DNA from: Saccharopolyspora sp. SCSIO 74807
GTDB taxonomy: Bacteria; Actinomycetota; Actinomycetes; Mycobacteriales; Pseudonocardiaceae
DNA: 64,000 nucleotides
NCBI RefSeq assembly: GCF_037023755.1
Contig: NZ_CP146100.1
Coordinates: 1,800,501-1,864,500 of the forward strand
Direction of reading: 5' to 3'
Position 1 is the stretch's first letter, and every line of letters begins with the position of its first letter. Below, in pieces: positions 35,931-44,450 of the stretch. Made by a program: the position numbers and the translations under genes. The notes below the pieces were generated by a model. The model had not been told where the DNA came from and did no database searches. It saw only the letters and a program-made list of their open reading frames with translations.

Positions 35931-36341
35931 GTGATTCCAATGGGAACCGGCTACACGTTCGCGTTCCTCGTCATCGGCGCCGTGCTGGTGTTCGTCGACG
36001 GCTGGCTGCTGCGCCGCAGCGGCACGACCTACCTCTCCGCGGTCTACCCGGACGGGAAGGTCGCGGACTCGGTGAACCAGCTGGTCACCGTGTTGTTCCA
36101 CCTGACGACCCTCGGGGTCGTCGCGCTGGTCTCGACGTTGCCGATGGGCGGCGGGGATCCGTTCACCGCGATGGTCAGCAGGCTCGGCGCGTTGTTCCTG
36201 GTGCTGGCGGCCGCGCACGGCGTCACCATCTTGATCCTGGCCCGGATGCGTTCCAGGCAGCGGGACAAGGTGCTGCAGGAGGAGATCACCAGCCGGACCA
36301 GCGAGCACTTCGACGCCAAGCCGGAGGCGGGCACGGCGTGA
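35931..36341 (+). CDS. Small three-helix membrane protein, unknown function
   Basis: 136 residues from GTG at 35931; AAGGAG lies at 35921-35926, which favours GTG over the in-frame ATG at 35940 (133 residues), though the spacing is short for one and long for the other. Three hydrophobic segments (FAFLVIGAVLVFVDGWLL, VTVLFHLTTLGVVALVSTL, LGALFLVLAAAHGVTILIL) and a charged cytosolic tail (RMRSRQRDKVLQEEITSR). No recognised family. Divergent from the dynamin genes. Confidence 0.7.
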   Translation: MIPMGTGYTFAFLVIGAVLVFVDGWLLRRSGTTYLSAVYPDGKVADSVNQLVTVLFHLTTLGVVALVSTLPMGGGDPFTAMVSRLGALFLVLAAAHGVTILILARMRSRQRDKVLQEEITSRTSEHFDAKPEAGTA

Positions 36342-36459
36342 GGCGCTCCCAGCGTCCGGTGCCCCACGCCGGGTCCACAGTGGCCGGAACAGGCGGGGCC
36401 GGAGGCCGCGGGCCCGGCGAACCGGCACCTCGGCACAGGTGACCGGTTAGCCTGGACCG

Positions 36460-37260
36460 GTGTCCGACCCCGCATCGAAACCGCAGCTCGCCGCGCTGGA
36501 CGTGGACGGAACGCTGCTCGACCCCGAAACCCAGACCATCTCCCCCGCGGTCCGCGACGCGGTGCGCCGCATCGCGGACTCCGGTGTGCACGTGGTGCTC
36601 GCCACCGGTCGCAGCATGCTCGGCACCGTGCCGGTGCTGCGCGAACTCGAGCTGCACTCCGGTGTGGCGCTGTGCTCGAACGGGGCGGTCACGCTGGACG
36701 CGGCCACCGGTGACGCGCTGGCGGTGGAGACCTTCGACCCCGCACCGGTGCACGCGAGGCTCGCCGCGGCGTTGCCCGGAGCGATCTTCGCCGCCGAGCA
36801 GATCGGCACCGGCAGCCTGGTGACCAGCCCGTTCCGCGAATACCAGCTGCACGGGCCGCAACGGCTCGCCGACCTCGACGAACTGGTCGCCGAGCCGGTG
36901 CCGCGGATGATCGCGCAGTGGGAGGGCCAGCGGCCCGAGGAGGTGGCCGCGGCCCTGGTCGGCGTCGAACTGCCCAACTGCACGATCACCGTCGACCACT
37001 ACGAGCCGTGGGTGACCGCGGTGCCCGCCGGCGTAACCAAGGGCGCCGCGCTGGAGAAGCTGCGCACCGAACTCGGACTCGCCGTCGAGGACACCTTCGC
37101 GGCGGGCGACGGCAGCAACGACATCCAGATGCTGCGCTGGGCAGCGCACAGCGTCGCCATGGGGCAGGCCCCGGTGGAGGTGCGCACCGCCGCGACCGAG
37201 GTGACCGCGCCGGTCGCCGAAGACGGACTGGTGTCCGCGCTCGCCCGGTGGTTCCGGTGA
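36460..37260 (+). CDS. HAD-superfamily phosphatase (Cof-type)
   Basis: 266 residues. HAD motif I is LAALDVDGTLLDPETQTI, motif II lies in VHVVLATGRSM, and the C-terminal motif III/IV region has TKGAALEKLRTELGL then FAAGDGSNDIQMLRWA. A type IIB cap lies between. This group dephosphorylates sugar phosphates or nucleotides. GTG start at 36460; no strong ribosome site, so translation may be near-leaderless. The adjacent ABC exporter is probably separately transcribed. Confidence 0.88.
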   Translation: MSDPASKPQLAALDVDGTLLDPETQTISPAVRDAVRRIADSGVHVVLATGRSMLGTVPVLRELELHSGVALCSNGAVTLDAATGDALAVETFDPAPVHARLAAALPGAIFAAEQIGTGSLVTSPFREYQLHGPQRLADLDELVAEPVPRMIAQWEGQRPEEVAAALVGVELPNCTITVDHYEPWVTAVPAGVTKGAALEKLRTELGLAVEDTFAAGDGSNDIQMLRWAAHSVAMGQAPVEVRTAATEVTAPVAEDGLVSALARWFR

Positions 37261-37401
37261 TCGCGCTCGGCGCTGCTCCGTCCCGGCCGATCGGCCCATC
37301 CGAAAGGCCGCACGGCTGATGTGACGGCTCCGGGTGCTGCGACAGGCTCGATCCGCCGGGGCGGTAAGGAGCCCGGCGCTCACCGCAGCACAGGAGCGAA
37401 C

Positions 37402-38349
37402 ATGATCGAGGCGGTCGGCCTCACCAAACGCTACGGAGCGACGGTCGCGGTCAACGACCTGTCGTTCACCGCCCAATCGGGCAAGGTCACCGGTTTCCTG
37501 GGGCCGAACGGAGCGGGCAAGTCCACCACGATGCGGATGATCCTCGGGCTGGACCGTCCCAGCGCAGGCCAGGCCCGCGTGGCAGGCCGGCCGTACGAGC
37601 AGCTCAAGGAGCCGCTGCGCACGGTCGGCGCGCTGCTGGACGCCAGGGCGGTGCACCCGAACCGGTCCGCGCGCGCCCACCTGCGCTGGCTGGCCAAGTC
37701 CAACAACCTTCCGGCCGGCCGGGTCGACGAAGTCCTCGGCATGGTCGGGCTGCACGACGTGGCCGACAAGCGCGCGGGCGGGTTCTCGCTGGGCATGTCG
37801 CAACGACTCGGGATCGCCACCGCGATGCTCGGGGATCCGCAGGTGGTGCTGTTCGACGAGCCGGTGAACGGCCTCGACCCGGAGGGCATCCACTGGGTCC
37901 GCCGGTTCATGCGGCAACTCGCCGAACAGGGCCGCACCGTGTTCGTCTCCAGCCACCTGATGTCCGAGATGTCGCAGACGGCTGATCGGCTGGTGGTCGT
38001 CGGCCGCGGCGAGCTGATCGCGGAATGCGACACCGACGAGTTCGTCGCCGGTTCCGGGGTCGCATCGCTGAAGGTCCGCTCGCCGCAAGCCGCCAAGCTG
38101 CGGCAGGTGCTGGGCGCGCGCGGGCTGCCGGTGGGCGACCCCGACCCGCAGAACCCCGACACGCTCCTGCTGGGCGACGTGCCCAGCGCCCAGGTCGGCG
38201 AGATCGCCGCCGCCGAAGGCGTGGTGCTGCACGAGTTGTCGCCCCAGCGCGGTTCGCTGGAAGAGGCGTTCATGCGGATCACCGGCCAAGCCGTGGAATA
38301 CCGGACCGAATCGGGCGGCGCGCTGGCGACCGCCGGGAAGAGTGCCTGA
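37402..38349 (+). CDS. ABC exporter ATP-binding protein
   Basis: 315 residues, ABC-2/DrrA-like ATPase. Walker A is FLGPNGAGKSTTMRMILGL, the signature region is FSLGMSQRLGIATAMLGDP, Walker B is VVLFDEPVNGLDPEG, and the switch His is in VFVSSHLMSE. The C-terminal ~80 residues form the extra domain of drug/bacteriocin exporters. AGGAG precedes ATG 37402. The stop overlaps the next ATG (TGATG), coupling it to the permease. Substrate unknown; such pairs often act in multidrug or antimicrobial peptide resistance. Confidence 0.9.
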   Translation: MIEAVGLTKRYGATVAVNDLSFTAQSGKVTGFLGPNGAGKSTTMRMILGLDRPSAGQARVAGRPYEQLKEPLRTVGALLDARAVHPNRSARAHLRWLAKSNNLPAGRVDEVLGMVGLHDVADKRAGGFSLGMSQRLGIATAMLGDPQVVLFDEPVNGLDPEGIHWVRRFMRQLAEQGRTVFVSSHLMSEMSQTADRLVVVGRGELIAECDTDEFVAGSGVASLKVRSPQAAKLRQVLGARGLPVGDPDPQNPDTLLLGDVPSAQVGEIAAAEGVVLHELSPQRGSLEEAFMRITGQAVEYRTESGGALATAGKSA

Positions 38350-39074
38350 TGAACCTGCTCGCCGTGGAACGGATGAAACTGCTGTCCATCCGCTCGCCCT
38401 GGTGGTGCGCGGGCACTGCGGTCGCGCTGGCGGTGCTGTTCACCGGCCTCAGCGCCATGAACAGCGGCTCCTCGGGCGGAATGCACCTGACCGGGCTCGC
38501 CAGCGGGCTGCAGACGTCGATGGTCGTGGTGCTCGCGCTGGCCGCTCTCAGCGTCACCAGCGAATACCGCTTCGGCACCATCCGCACCACTTTCCAAGCG
38601 GTGCCGAACCGGTCGTCGGTGCTGTTCGCCAAGGCAGGCGTCGTCGCCGCGCTCGGCTTCGTGCTCGGTGAGCTCGCCGCCCTGCTGTCGTGGGCGATCG
38701 CGCTGGGCGTGGCGCCCGGTCCCGGACTCGCGGTCGACGACGCCGATGCGTGGCGCGAACTGCTCGGCGCCGGCCCGGTGTTCGCCTGCGCCGCGGTCTT
38801 GGCCGTCGGTGTCGGAGCACTGCTGCGGCAGACCGCGGGTGCGGTCACCTTCCTGCTGATCTGGACGCTGCTCGCGGAGAACCTGATCAGCGCGATCCCG
38901 GGCTTCGGAAGCGCTGTCGGCGACTGGTTGCCCTTCCACGTGGGCATGAGTTTCTTCCGGTCGGCGGAAAGCGGGGGGCCGCTGGGCCCGTGGGGGTCCC
39001 TGGCATACTTCGCCGCCGTAGCCGTCGCGGTACTCACCGTCGCGGCCTTCGTCGTCCGGCGCAGGGACGCCTGA
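38349..39074 (+). CDS. ABC-2 type exporter permease
   Basis: 241 residues, about six membrane helices. Starts MNLLAVERMKLLSIRSPWW, typical of ABC-2 permeases. TSEYRFGTIRTTFQAVPNR is the conserved cytosolic loop of the family. Overlaps the ATPase stop. Partner of the ATPase in a presumed efflux system. Followed by a 415-base spacer with repeats and a hairpin. Confidence 0.87.
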   Translation: MNLLAVERMKLLSIRSPWWCAGTAVALAVLFTGLSAMNSGSSGGMHLTGLASGLQTSMVVVLALAALSVTSEYRFGTIRTTFQAVPNRSSVLFAKAGVVAALGFVLGELAALLSWAIALGVAPGPGLAVDDADAWRELLGAGPVFACAAVLAVGVGALLRQTAGAVTFLLIWTLLAENLISAIPGFGSAVGDWLPFHVGMSFFRSAESGGPLGPWGSLAYFAAVAVAVLTVAAFVVRRRDA

Positions 39075-39299
39075 GAAGCGGAACCAGCGCGTTCAACAGT
39101 CGCAGCGCCGCGTTATCGAGCCCGCTGGAGAGGTCGATCACCCCGGCCGTTAGGATCTCGGCAAGATCGAGCCGTGGTGATCCTTCCTGGTGCTCGCACT
39201 CCGCCGGGACCGGACACAGTGGACGCCGCGCGCGATCCGGCACAACGAAAAGCGACCGACTGCACCAGCGCTCGGGGGCGCCGGCGGTCGGGACGGGGG

Positions 39300-39337
39300 A
39301 GGGCCCGGGCTGTCATTCGGGGGATGGCCCGGGCCCT
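39300..39337. terminator. Strong hairpin between convergent genes
   Basis: An 11-bp perfect stem, AGGGCCCGGGC (39300-39310) with GCCCGGGCCCT (39327-39337), and a 16-base loop. It could terminate transcription from either side; there is no T-run. Confidence 0.55.
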
Positions 39338-39340
39338 GTG

Positions 39341-39427
39341 CTTTCCGTGAATGGGGGGCTTTCCGCGAACCGGGGGTTTCCGCGGATCCTGCGCTCTCCG
39401 CAGCTCGCGGCTTTCCGGATCCGGCCC
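39341..39427. repeat. Degenerate tandem array, five units of 17-18 bases
   Basis: Units begin CTTTCCG or similar: CTTTCCGTGAATGGGGGG (39341), CTTTCCGCGAACCGGGGG (39359), TTTCCGCGGATCCTGCG (39377), CTCTCCGCAGCTCGCGG (39394), CTTTCCGGATCCGGCCC (39411). The first two differ at three positions; the later ones are more diverged. It lies directly after the hairpin. Confidence 0.65.
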
Positions 39428-39489
39428 GCAGGCCCGGCTTTTCTCGGCGGCGCGCGACCGCGTCCGTCCTCATCGGACTCGCGAGGTGC

Positions 39490-39957
39490 TCACACCGCAG
39501 GCCGGACCACCAGCACCGGGCACGCCGCGTGCCGGACGCACTGCTCGGCCACGGAGCCGAGCAGCAGCCCCGCGAACCCGCCGCGGCCGCGGTGCCCGAC
39601 CACGAGCACGTCGGCACCGCGCGAGGCCGACAGCAGCGCTTGCGGCGACGGCGAATGCACCACGTGCAGCTCCACCGCGAACGCGGGCGAGGCGCCCAGC
39701 TTGCCGTTCACCAGCTCCTGGGTCGCTTCGGTGACCGCCTGCTGGTACTCGTCCATGCTCGGCACGGCGCCCGGCGGGCAGTGCGCCGGACGGCGCGCGG
39801 TCCGAATGCTCCAGGCCCGCACGACGTGCAAGGTCGCGCCGCGCAGTTCGGCTTCGCGCGCGGCGACGTCCAACGCTCGCACCGAGGAAGCCGACCCGTC
39901 CAAGCCGACGGCTACTCCGCCGTCGAGTTCCACGCGCTGTACTGTGCTCTCCGCCAC
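39490..39957 (-). CDS. Universal stress protein (UspA family)
   Basis: 155 residues, single Usp domain. VAVGLDGSASSVRALDVAAREAELRGATLHVVRAW is the N-terminal fold, and VVGHRGRGGFAGLLLGSVAEQCVRHAACPVLVVRP holds the ATP-binding G-2x-G-9x-G-S motif near the C-terminus. The middle is longer than in minimal Usps. Likely an ATP-binding, stress- or dormancy-related cytosolic protein. Single gene; promoter in the spacer before 40176. Confidence 0.88.
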   Translation of the reverse strand: MAESTVQRVELDGGVAVGLDGSASSVRALDVAAREAELRGATLHVVRAWSIRTARRPAHCPPGAVPSMDEYQQAVTEATQELVNGKLGASPAFAVELHVVHSPSPQALLSASRGADVLVVGHRGRGGFAGLLLGSVAEQCVRHAACPVLVVRPAV

Positions 39958-40175
39958 ACTCCTACTTCACCTGCTCGCGGCCGCGCTGTCGAATCGAGCG
40001 ACGACATCTCTGCCGGATGCATAAGAATTTGCACACATTTCGGCCGTGACCACCGTTTGACCGGTTCGTTGTGGTAATGGATAGGTAAGGACGTTTGCTC
40101 TGAACCAATGTCGCTTGAGAGCAGCGGGCCGGGCGCGCGCCCGGCCGTGTCACCTCAACAGCAGATAGGTGGGCC

Positions 40176-40751
40176 ATGGTGCATTCGACCGAGTGCTTCG
40201 AGGACCGGCGCAACCCGCTGCCGAGTCGGCGGTTCCCCCCGGAAGTGCACCTGGAACCCGTTCCCCGGCTGGAGTGGTCGCTGGCCACCGAAGCCCACCC
40301 GCAACCGGCGATCGCCCAAGCCGCCGCTCCGGCTGCGCTGCGGCGCAGCTGGATCCACACCGCACCGCAGCGCAAGGTGCTCGAGCTCTACCGCCAGCTG
40401 AACGGCCCGAGCGGCCGCCTTCCCGCCCCCTGGTGGCTGCGGGCGCTGGACCGCGGCGAGCTCGGCTCCCGGGCGGAGGGCTTCGCCGTCGAGGACGCCG
40501 TGCACGCCCTGCTGACCGGCAGCAGCGGCTGGGTCTTCGTGCCGTGGGCGGGCGTCGGCGAGACCGGCTACTGGGAGTACGCCCCGTCCGAACGCGGCGG
40601 CAGGCAGGCGCCGACCACCGTCAGCCTCACCGATCAGCACCCCGGCTGGCTGCACGTCGTGCCCGCCAGCACCGACCAGCCGCCCGCACCGCGCGCGGTC
40701 GACGGTCCCGGCGGGTTGCGCACCGCGCTGCCCGAGGTCGAGTCCTGGTAG
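40176..40751 (+). CDS. Conserved-looking hypothetical protein
   Basis: 191 residues, cytosolic. Aromatic-rich, with QRKVLELYRQLNGPSGRLP, PWWLRALDRGELGSRAEGF and GWVFVPWAGVGETGYWEYAP. I do not recognise a family or catalytic motif. ATG at 40176 follows AGGTGGG. It ends 36 bases before trmB on the same strand, so the two may share a transcript. The composition (balanced charge, many Trp) looks like a real folded protein, not a spurious frame. Confidence 0.65.
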   Translation: MVHSTECFEDRRNPLPSRRFPPEVHLEPVPRLEWSLATEAHPQPAIAQAAAPAALRRSWIHTAPQRKVLELYRQLNGPSGRLPAPWWLRALDRGELGSRAEGFAVEDAVHALLTGSSGWVFVPWAGVGETGYWEYAPSERGGRQAPTTVSLTDQHPGWLHVVPASTDQPPAPRAVDGPGGLRTALPEVESW

Positions 40752-40787
40752 TCACCGCGTCCGGCCGGTTTGCGATACTGGCGTCCT

Positions 40788-41504
40788 GTGAACACTTCTG
40801 ACCAGCAGGTACGCCACCGCCGCACGGTCGTGAGCTACGTCCAGCGCGGCGAGCGGATGACCGCGGGCCAGCAACGCGCCTGGGACCGGCAGTGGGCGGA
40901 CCTGGGCGCCGATGTCGGTGAGCTGCCCGCGGGAGGGCTGGACACCGAAGCGTGGTTCGGCCGATCGGCTCCGCTGGTGCTGGAGATCGGCTCCGGGATG
41001 GGCGAGACGACCGCGCGACTGGCCGCGGCCGACCCGGCGGTCGACCACCTCGCCGTCGAGGTCTACAAGCCCGGTCTTGCACAGCTGCTGCTGCGCGCCG
41101 AGTCGCTGGAACTCGCGAACCTGCGGTTGCTGCGCGGCGACGCGGTCGTGCTGCTGCGCGAGCACCTCGCCCCGTCCGCCCTGGCGGGGGTGCGGATCTT
41201 CTTCCCGGACCCGTGGCCGAAGAAGCGCCACCACAAGCGGCGGCTGGTGCAGCCCGGCGTCGTCGAGCTGATCGCGTCCCGGCTGGCCCCGGGCGGCTAC
41301 CTGCACCTGGCCACGGACTGGGACCACTACGCCGAGCAGATGCGCGAGGTCTGCGACGCCGAACCGGCGCTGCGCAACCGGTACGCCGACGCGGCGGGCG
41401 GCTGGGCGCCCCGGCCTTCGTGGCGTCCGGTCACGAAGTTCGAGAACCGCGCGCACGACGAGGGCCGCGTGATCCACGACCTGATCTACGAGCGGGTTCC
41501 GTAA
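40788..41504 (+). CDS. trmB: tRNA (guanine-N7)-methyltransferase
   Basis: SAM-dependent m7G46 methylation in the tRNA variable loop. 238 residues. The SAM motif is PLVLEIGSGMGETTARLA; IFFPDPWPKKRHHKRRLVQ is the TrmB signature; the C-terminus has YLHLATDWDHYAEQM and TKFENRAHDEGRVIHDL. GTG at 40788 (VNTSDQQV) is preferred; longer frames add unsupported residues. Its 3' end overlaps by 19 bases the 3' end of a small convergent gene (41486-41617). Confidence 0.94.
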   Translation: MNTSDQQVRHRRTVVSYVQRGERMTAGQQRAWDRQWADLGADVGELPAGGLDTEAWFGRSAPLVLEIGSGMGETTARLAAADPAVDHLAVEVYKPGLAQLLLRAESLELANLRLLRGDAVVLLREHLAPSALAGVRIFFPDPWPKKRHHKRRLVQPGVVELIASRLAPGGYLHLATDWDHYAEQMREVCDAEPALRNRYADAAGGWAPRPSWRPVTKFENRAHDEGRVIHDLIYERVP

Positions 41505-41617
41505 CGACGGTCCTGCACGGCCTCGGTGATGTCGTTGAGCACGGACCCGGCGGCCATCAAGACCAGGACGCCGAGTGCGACGACGGTTCCAGCGGTGCTG
41601 ATTGCGGTGGCGAACAT
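41486..41617 (-). CDS. 43-residue small membrane protein
   Basis: MFATAISTAGTVVALGVLVL is followed by MAAGSVLNDITEAVQDRRYG: one membrane helix and a short charged tail. GGGAGGA lies just before the ATG at 41617. It overlaps the end of trmB on the opposite strand. It is short, so confidence rests on the ribosome site and a coherent helix. Family unknown. Confidence 0.5.
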   Translation of the reverse strand: MFATAISTAGTVVALGVLVLMAAGSVLNDITEAVQDRRYGTRS

Positions 41618-41860
41618 GGCTCGTCCTCCCCTGTTTCGAGCTTGTGACCTCAGCGTCGCCGGGCACGGGGCTGCGGCGAATCGGCCGGGTGGCTGGTACG
41701 GGCGGCCTTCCGGCGCGGTTTTCGCGGCTCGCTGCGACGTGTGGGTGCCCGCCGCGGCGCGCCCGGTGCGCTGCGGCAGCGGTCTTCGGACCGTTCGGCC
41801 GGGGTGGCCGGAGCCCATCGGCCAATCCGCCCGGTCCGGGGCGGGCACTAAGGTCGCCGC

Positions 41861-43582
41861 GTGAGCTCCAGCCCGACGACTCAGCCGTGGCGGCGGCGCC
41901 TGCGCCGCGTGGTGCTCGGCCCGTGGCTGCCCGCGACCGTGCTGACGATCCTGTGCTGCATCGACAGCGTGCTTTCCGCGCTGCACTCCACTGCGGACCT
42001 GGTCCTGGTGCCGGGGCTGGCGCTGTTCGCGCTGCTCGCGGTGCGCGGCCGCGCGTATCCGGCGTTGTGCGGGGCGGCCGCGGCAGGCGTGCTGGTGCTG
42101 AGTTCGCTCGTGGTCAACGTGACCGGCGCCGTTCCCTACCTGCAGCCGTTCGGTCCGATCCTGCCGACCGAGAACATCGGCGGAGTGCTGCTGGTGCTGT
42201 ACGTGCACCGGCGGTTGCCCGCGGCCAAAGCCGCGCCGGTGACCGGTCTGCTCGCGTCGGCCTTCCTGATCTCGCTGCACCTGCGGCCGTACGAGGCAGC
42301 TTGGAGCGAGTCGCAGCTGGTGGCCTTCGGGGTGCTGGAGTGCGTGCTCGCAGTCGGTACCGGTAGCTACCTGCGCGGCCAGAGCCTGCGGTTGAACTCG
42401 ACTCCGCTGGTGCAGTTGCTGCGCCGCCAGTGGCCGATGATGGCGGGCCTGTCGGTGCTGCTGTTCGTGGAGTTCGGCAACGGCGGCATCGGCTCGGCCG
42501 GACGGCTGCCGATGCTGCTGGGCGCGGTGGTGCTGGCGGCGCTGGCGGTGATCGCCCCGTTGCGGCCGGTGGAGTCGGCGCTGCTGGGCGCGAGCGCGCT
42601 GGCGTTCATGGGCGTCGCCGATCGGCTGGTCGGCGGCTCGCTGAGCCGCACGGCGCTGCTGGATCCGCTGCCGCTGCCGCTGACCGCGGTGGTCGCGGCG
42701 ATGCTGCTGGTGGCGTTCGCGACCCGCTACCCGGACGTGCGCAAAGCCTGCTGGGCAGTGGGCGCGCTGGTCGTCGCTGCGCTGTTCGCGGTGCTGTTCG
42801 CGGTGCGCGGGCAGGAGCTGTCGACGATCGCCCAGCTGCTCGCGCTCGGGGCGCTGCTGCTGGCGCTGTCGGTCGGCGCCGGGATGTACTTCCGGGCCAG
42901 GGACGGAGAAAGGAACCGAACGGTGCACGTCGCGGTGGAGCAGGCGCAGCAGACCGAGCGCTTGGCGCTTGCCAGGGAACTGCACGACATCGTCGCGCAC
43001 CACGTCACCGGCATCGTCGTGCAGGCGCAGGCGGCGCAGATGGTGGCGGGCAAGCAACCGGAGGCGGCGGCCGACGCGCTGGACAAGATCGCCAACAGCG
43101 GAACCGAGGCGCTGGTCGCGATGCGCAGGCTGGTCGCGAGCATGCGCGGCGCGGAGCCCGCGGGAAGCAGCCCGGCCGAGCACGCCAGCACCGACCTGCA
43201 CGCCGACCTCTCCGCACTGGTCGAGAAGGCCGGTCCGGAGGTCGCGCTGACCCTGGAGCTGGTCAACGAGGTGCCGCAGGAGGTCGCGCGCTCCGCGCTG
43301 CGGCTGGTGCAGGAATCGCTGACCAACGCCGAGAAGCACGGCACCGACGTCACGCACGTGCGCGTGCTGGTCCGCTCCCCGCACGAGCACCTGCACGTCC
43401 GGATCACCGACAACGGAACCGGGCGCAGCACCGCCCCGGTCGGCGGGTCGGGCGGCTACGGTCTCGTCGGGATGCGGGAGCGGATCGAGCTGCTCGGCGG
43501 CCGGTTCAGCGCCGGGCCCGGGGAACGCGCCGGCTGGCGCGTGGAGGCGTGGTTGCCGCTGGCCGAGCAGGAGGCCGAGTGA
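41861..43582 (+). CDS. Sensor histidine kinase (NarL/DesK-type, HisKA_3)
   Basis: 573 residues. The N-terminal ~340 residues contain about ten hydrophobic helices, a large membrane sensor. The dimerisation/phosphoacceptor box is ERLALARELHDIVAHHVTGIVVQAQ, with the phospho-His in ELHD. The ATPase domain has the N-box ALRLVQESLTNAEKHG and the G-box DNGTGRSTAPVGGSGGYGLVGMRERIELLGG. GTG start at 41861. It is followed 112 bases later by its LuxR-type response regulator. Signal unknown; the many helices suggest a membrane or lipophilic cue. Confidence 0.9.
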   Translation: MSSSPTTQPWRRRLRRVVLGPWLPATVLTILCCIDSVLSALHSTADLVLVPGLALFALLAVRGRAYPALCGAAAAGVLVLSSLVVNVTGAVPYLQPFGPILPTENIGGVLLVLYVHRRLPAAKAAPVTGLLASAFLISLHLRPYEAAWSESQLVAFGVLECVLAVGTGSYLRGQSLRLNSTPLVQLLRRQWPMMAGLSVLLFVEFGNGGIGSAGRLPMLLGAVVLAALAVIAPLRPVESALLGASALAFMGVADRLVGGSLSRTALLDPLPLPLTAVVAAMLLVAFATRYPDVRKACWAVGALVVAALFAVLFAVRGQELSTIAQLLALGALLLALSVGAGMYFRARDGERNRTVHVAVEQAQQTERLALARELHDIVAHHVTGIVVQAQAAQMVAGKQPEAAADALDKIANSGTEALVAMRRLVASMRGAEPAGSSPAEHASTDLHADLSALVEKAGPEVALTLELVNEVPQEVARSALRLVQESLTNAEKHGTDVTHVRVLVRSPHEHLHVRITDNGTGRSTAPVGGSGGYGLVGMRERIELLGGRFSAGPGERAGWRVEAWLPLAEQEAE

Positions 43583-43694
43583 GCACCGCGGACCGCTCGG
43601 CGGCCGCCGGACGAGACGGGACCGGGGTTCCGCCGCGCGGGCCGTTCGACGAATCGAAGTCATGTCACGACCAGGCCGGGAGGCGGGTTTCAGG

Positions 43695-44354
43695 ATGATC
43701 CGGGTGTTGATCGCCGACGATCAGGAAATGGTGCGGGCGGGATTCCGGATGATCCTGGATTCGCAGGAGGGCATCGAGGTCGTCGCCGATGTGGCCAACG
43801 GCGTGGACGCGGTGCAGCGCGCCCGCGAGCTGCGCCCGGACGTGTGCCTGATGGACATCCGGATGCCCGGGCTGGACGGTCTGGAGGCGACCAAGCAGCT
43901 CACCGGCCCCGGCGTGGCCGACCCGATCAAGGTCGTGGTGGTCACCACGTTCGACCTCGACGAGTACGTGGCCACGGCGCTGTCCAACGGTGCCAGCGGT
44001 TTCCTGCTCAAGGACGCCGGGCCCGCGCTGCTGGTGGAAGCGATCAACGCGGCCGTGCGCGGGGACGCGTTGGTGTCGCCGCAGATCACGGTCCGGCTGC
44101 TGAAGCACTTCGAGCAGCCGCAGCAGAAACCGCGCCGCGCCGTGCCGCAGCCGCACGACGAGCTGACCGAGCGGGAGCTGGACGTGGTCCGCGCGGTCGC
44201 GCGCGGGCTCACCAACATCGAGATCGGCTCGGAGCTGTACATGTCGCTGTCCACGGTGAAGACCCACCTGGCCGCGGCCCAGTCCAAGATCTCCGCGCGC
44301 AACCGGGTGGAAACCGCGTCCTGGGCCTGGCGCAGCGGACTGATGGATGACTGA
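43695..44354 (+). CDS. NarL/LuxR-type response regulator
   Basis: 219 residues. Receiver domain with acidic pocket (IADDQEMVRAGFRMIL), phospho-Asp in VCLMDIRMPGLDG and Lys in LLKDAG. C-terminal LuxR HTH: LTERELDVVRAVARGLTNIEI, then LSTVKTHLAAAQSKISARNR. ATG 43695 begins the receiver; the in-frame start at 43662 would add 11 residues. Partner of the upstream histidine kinase. Its stop lies inside the first unit of a triplicated repeat (44344-44420). Confidence 0.9.
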   Translation: MIRVLIADDQEMVRAGFRMILDSQEGIEVVADVANGVDAVQRARELRPDVCLMDIRMPGLDGLEATKQLTGPGVADPIKVVVVTTFDLDEYVATALSNGASGFLLKDAGPALLVEAINAAVRGDALVSPQITVRLLKHFEQPQQKPRRAVPQPHDELTERELDVVRAVARGLTNIEIGSELYMSLSTVKTHLAAAQSKISARNRVETASWAWRSGLMDD

Positions 44355-44420
44355 GCCATCGGCGTCCGATGGATGGCCGAGCCATCGGTGTCCTTGTGGA
44401 TGGCCGAGCCATCGGCGTCC
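44344..44420. repeat. Three tandem repeats with hairpin cores, after the response regulator
   Basis: The 24-base unit TGGATGGCCGAGCCATCGGY-GTCC occurs at 44344-44367 (diverged in the middle), 44370-44393 and 44397-44420, with 26-27-base spacing. Units 2 and 3 contain GATGGC-CGA-GCCATC, a 6-bp hairpin with a 3-base loop. Unit 1 overlaps the regulator's stop codon; the array ends 30 bases before the amidohydrolase start. Confidence 0.8.
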
Positions 44421-44450
44421 CGCGGGACCGGCTTCGGGAGAATGCGGGAC

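Larger units (their letters stand above)
39075..39489. other. Intergenic region between convergent genes
   Basis: 415 bases without a supported gene. It holds a strong hairpin (39300-39337) and a degenerate 17-18-base repeat array (39341-39427). Open frames across it encode only low-complexity Gly/Pro/Arg/Phe sequence. Confidence 0.55.

Noticed and set aside
31754-35934. Very long open frames (over 1300 codons) on both strands across the two dynamin genes
   Set aside because: They run through or antisense to well-supported GTPase genes, encode arginine/glycine/alanine-rich sequence without domains, and arise from high GC at third positions.
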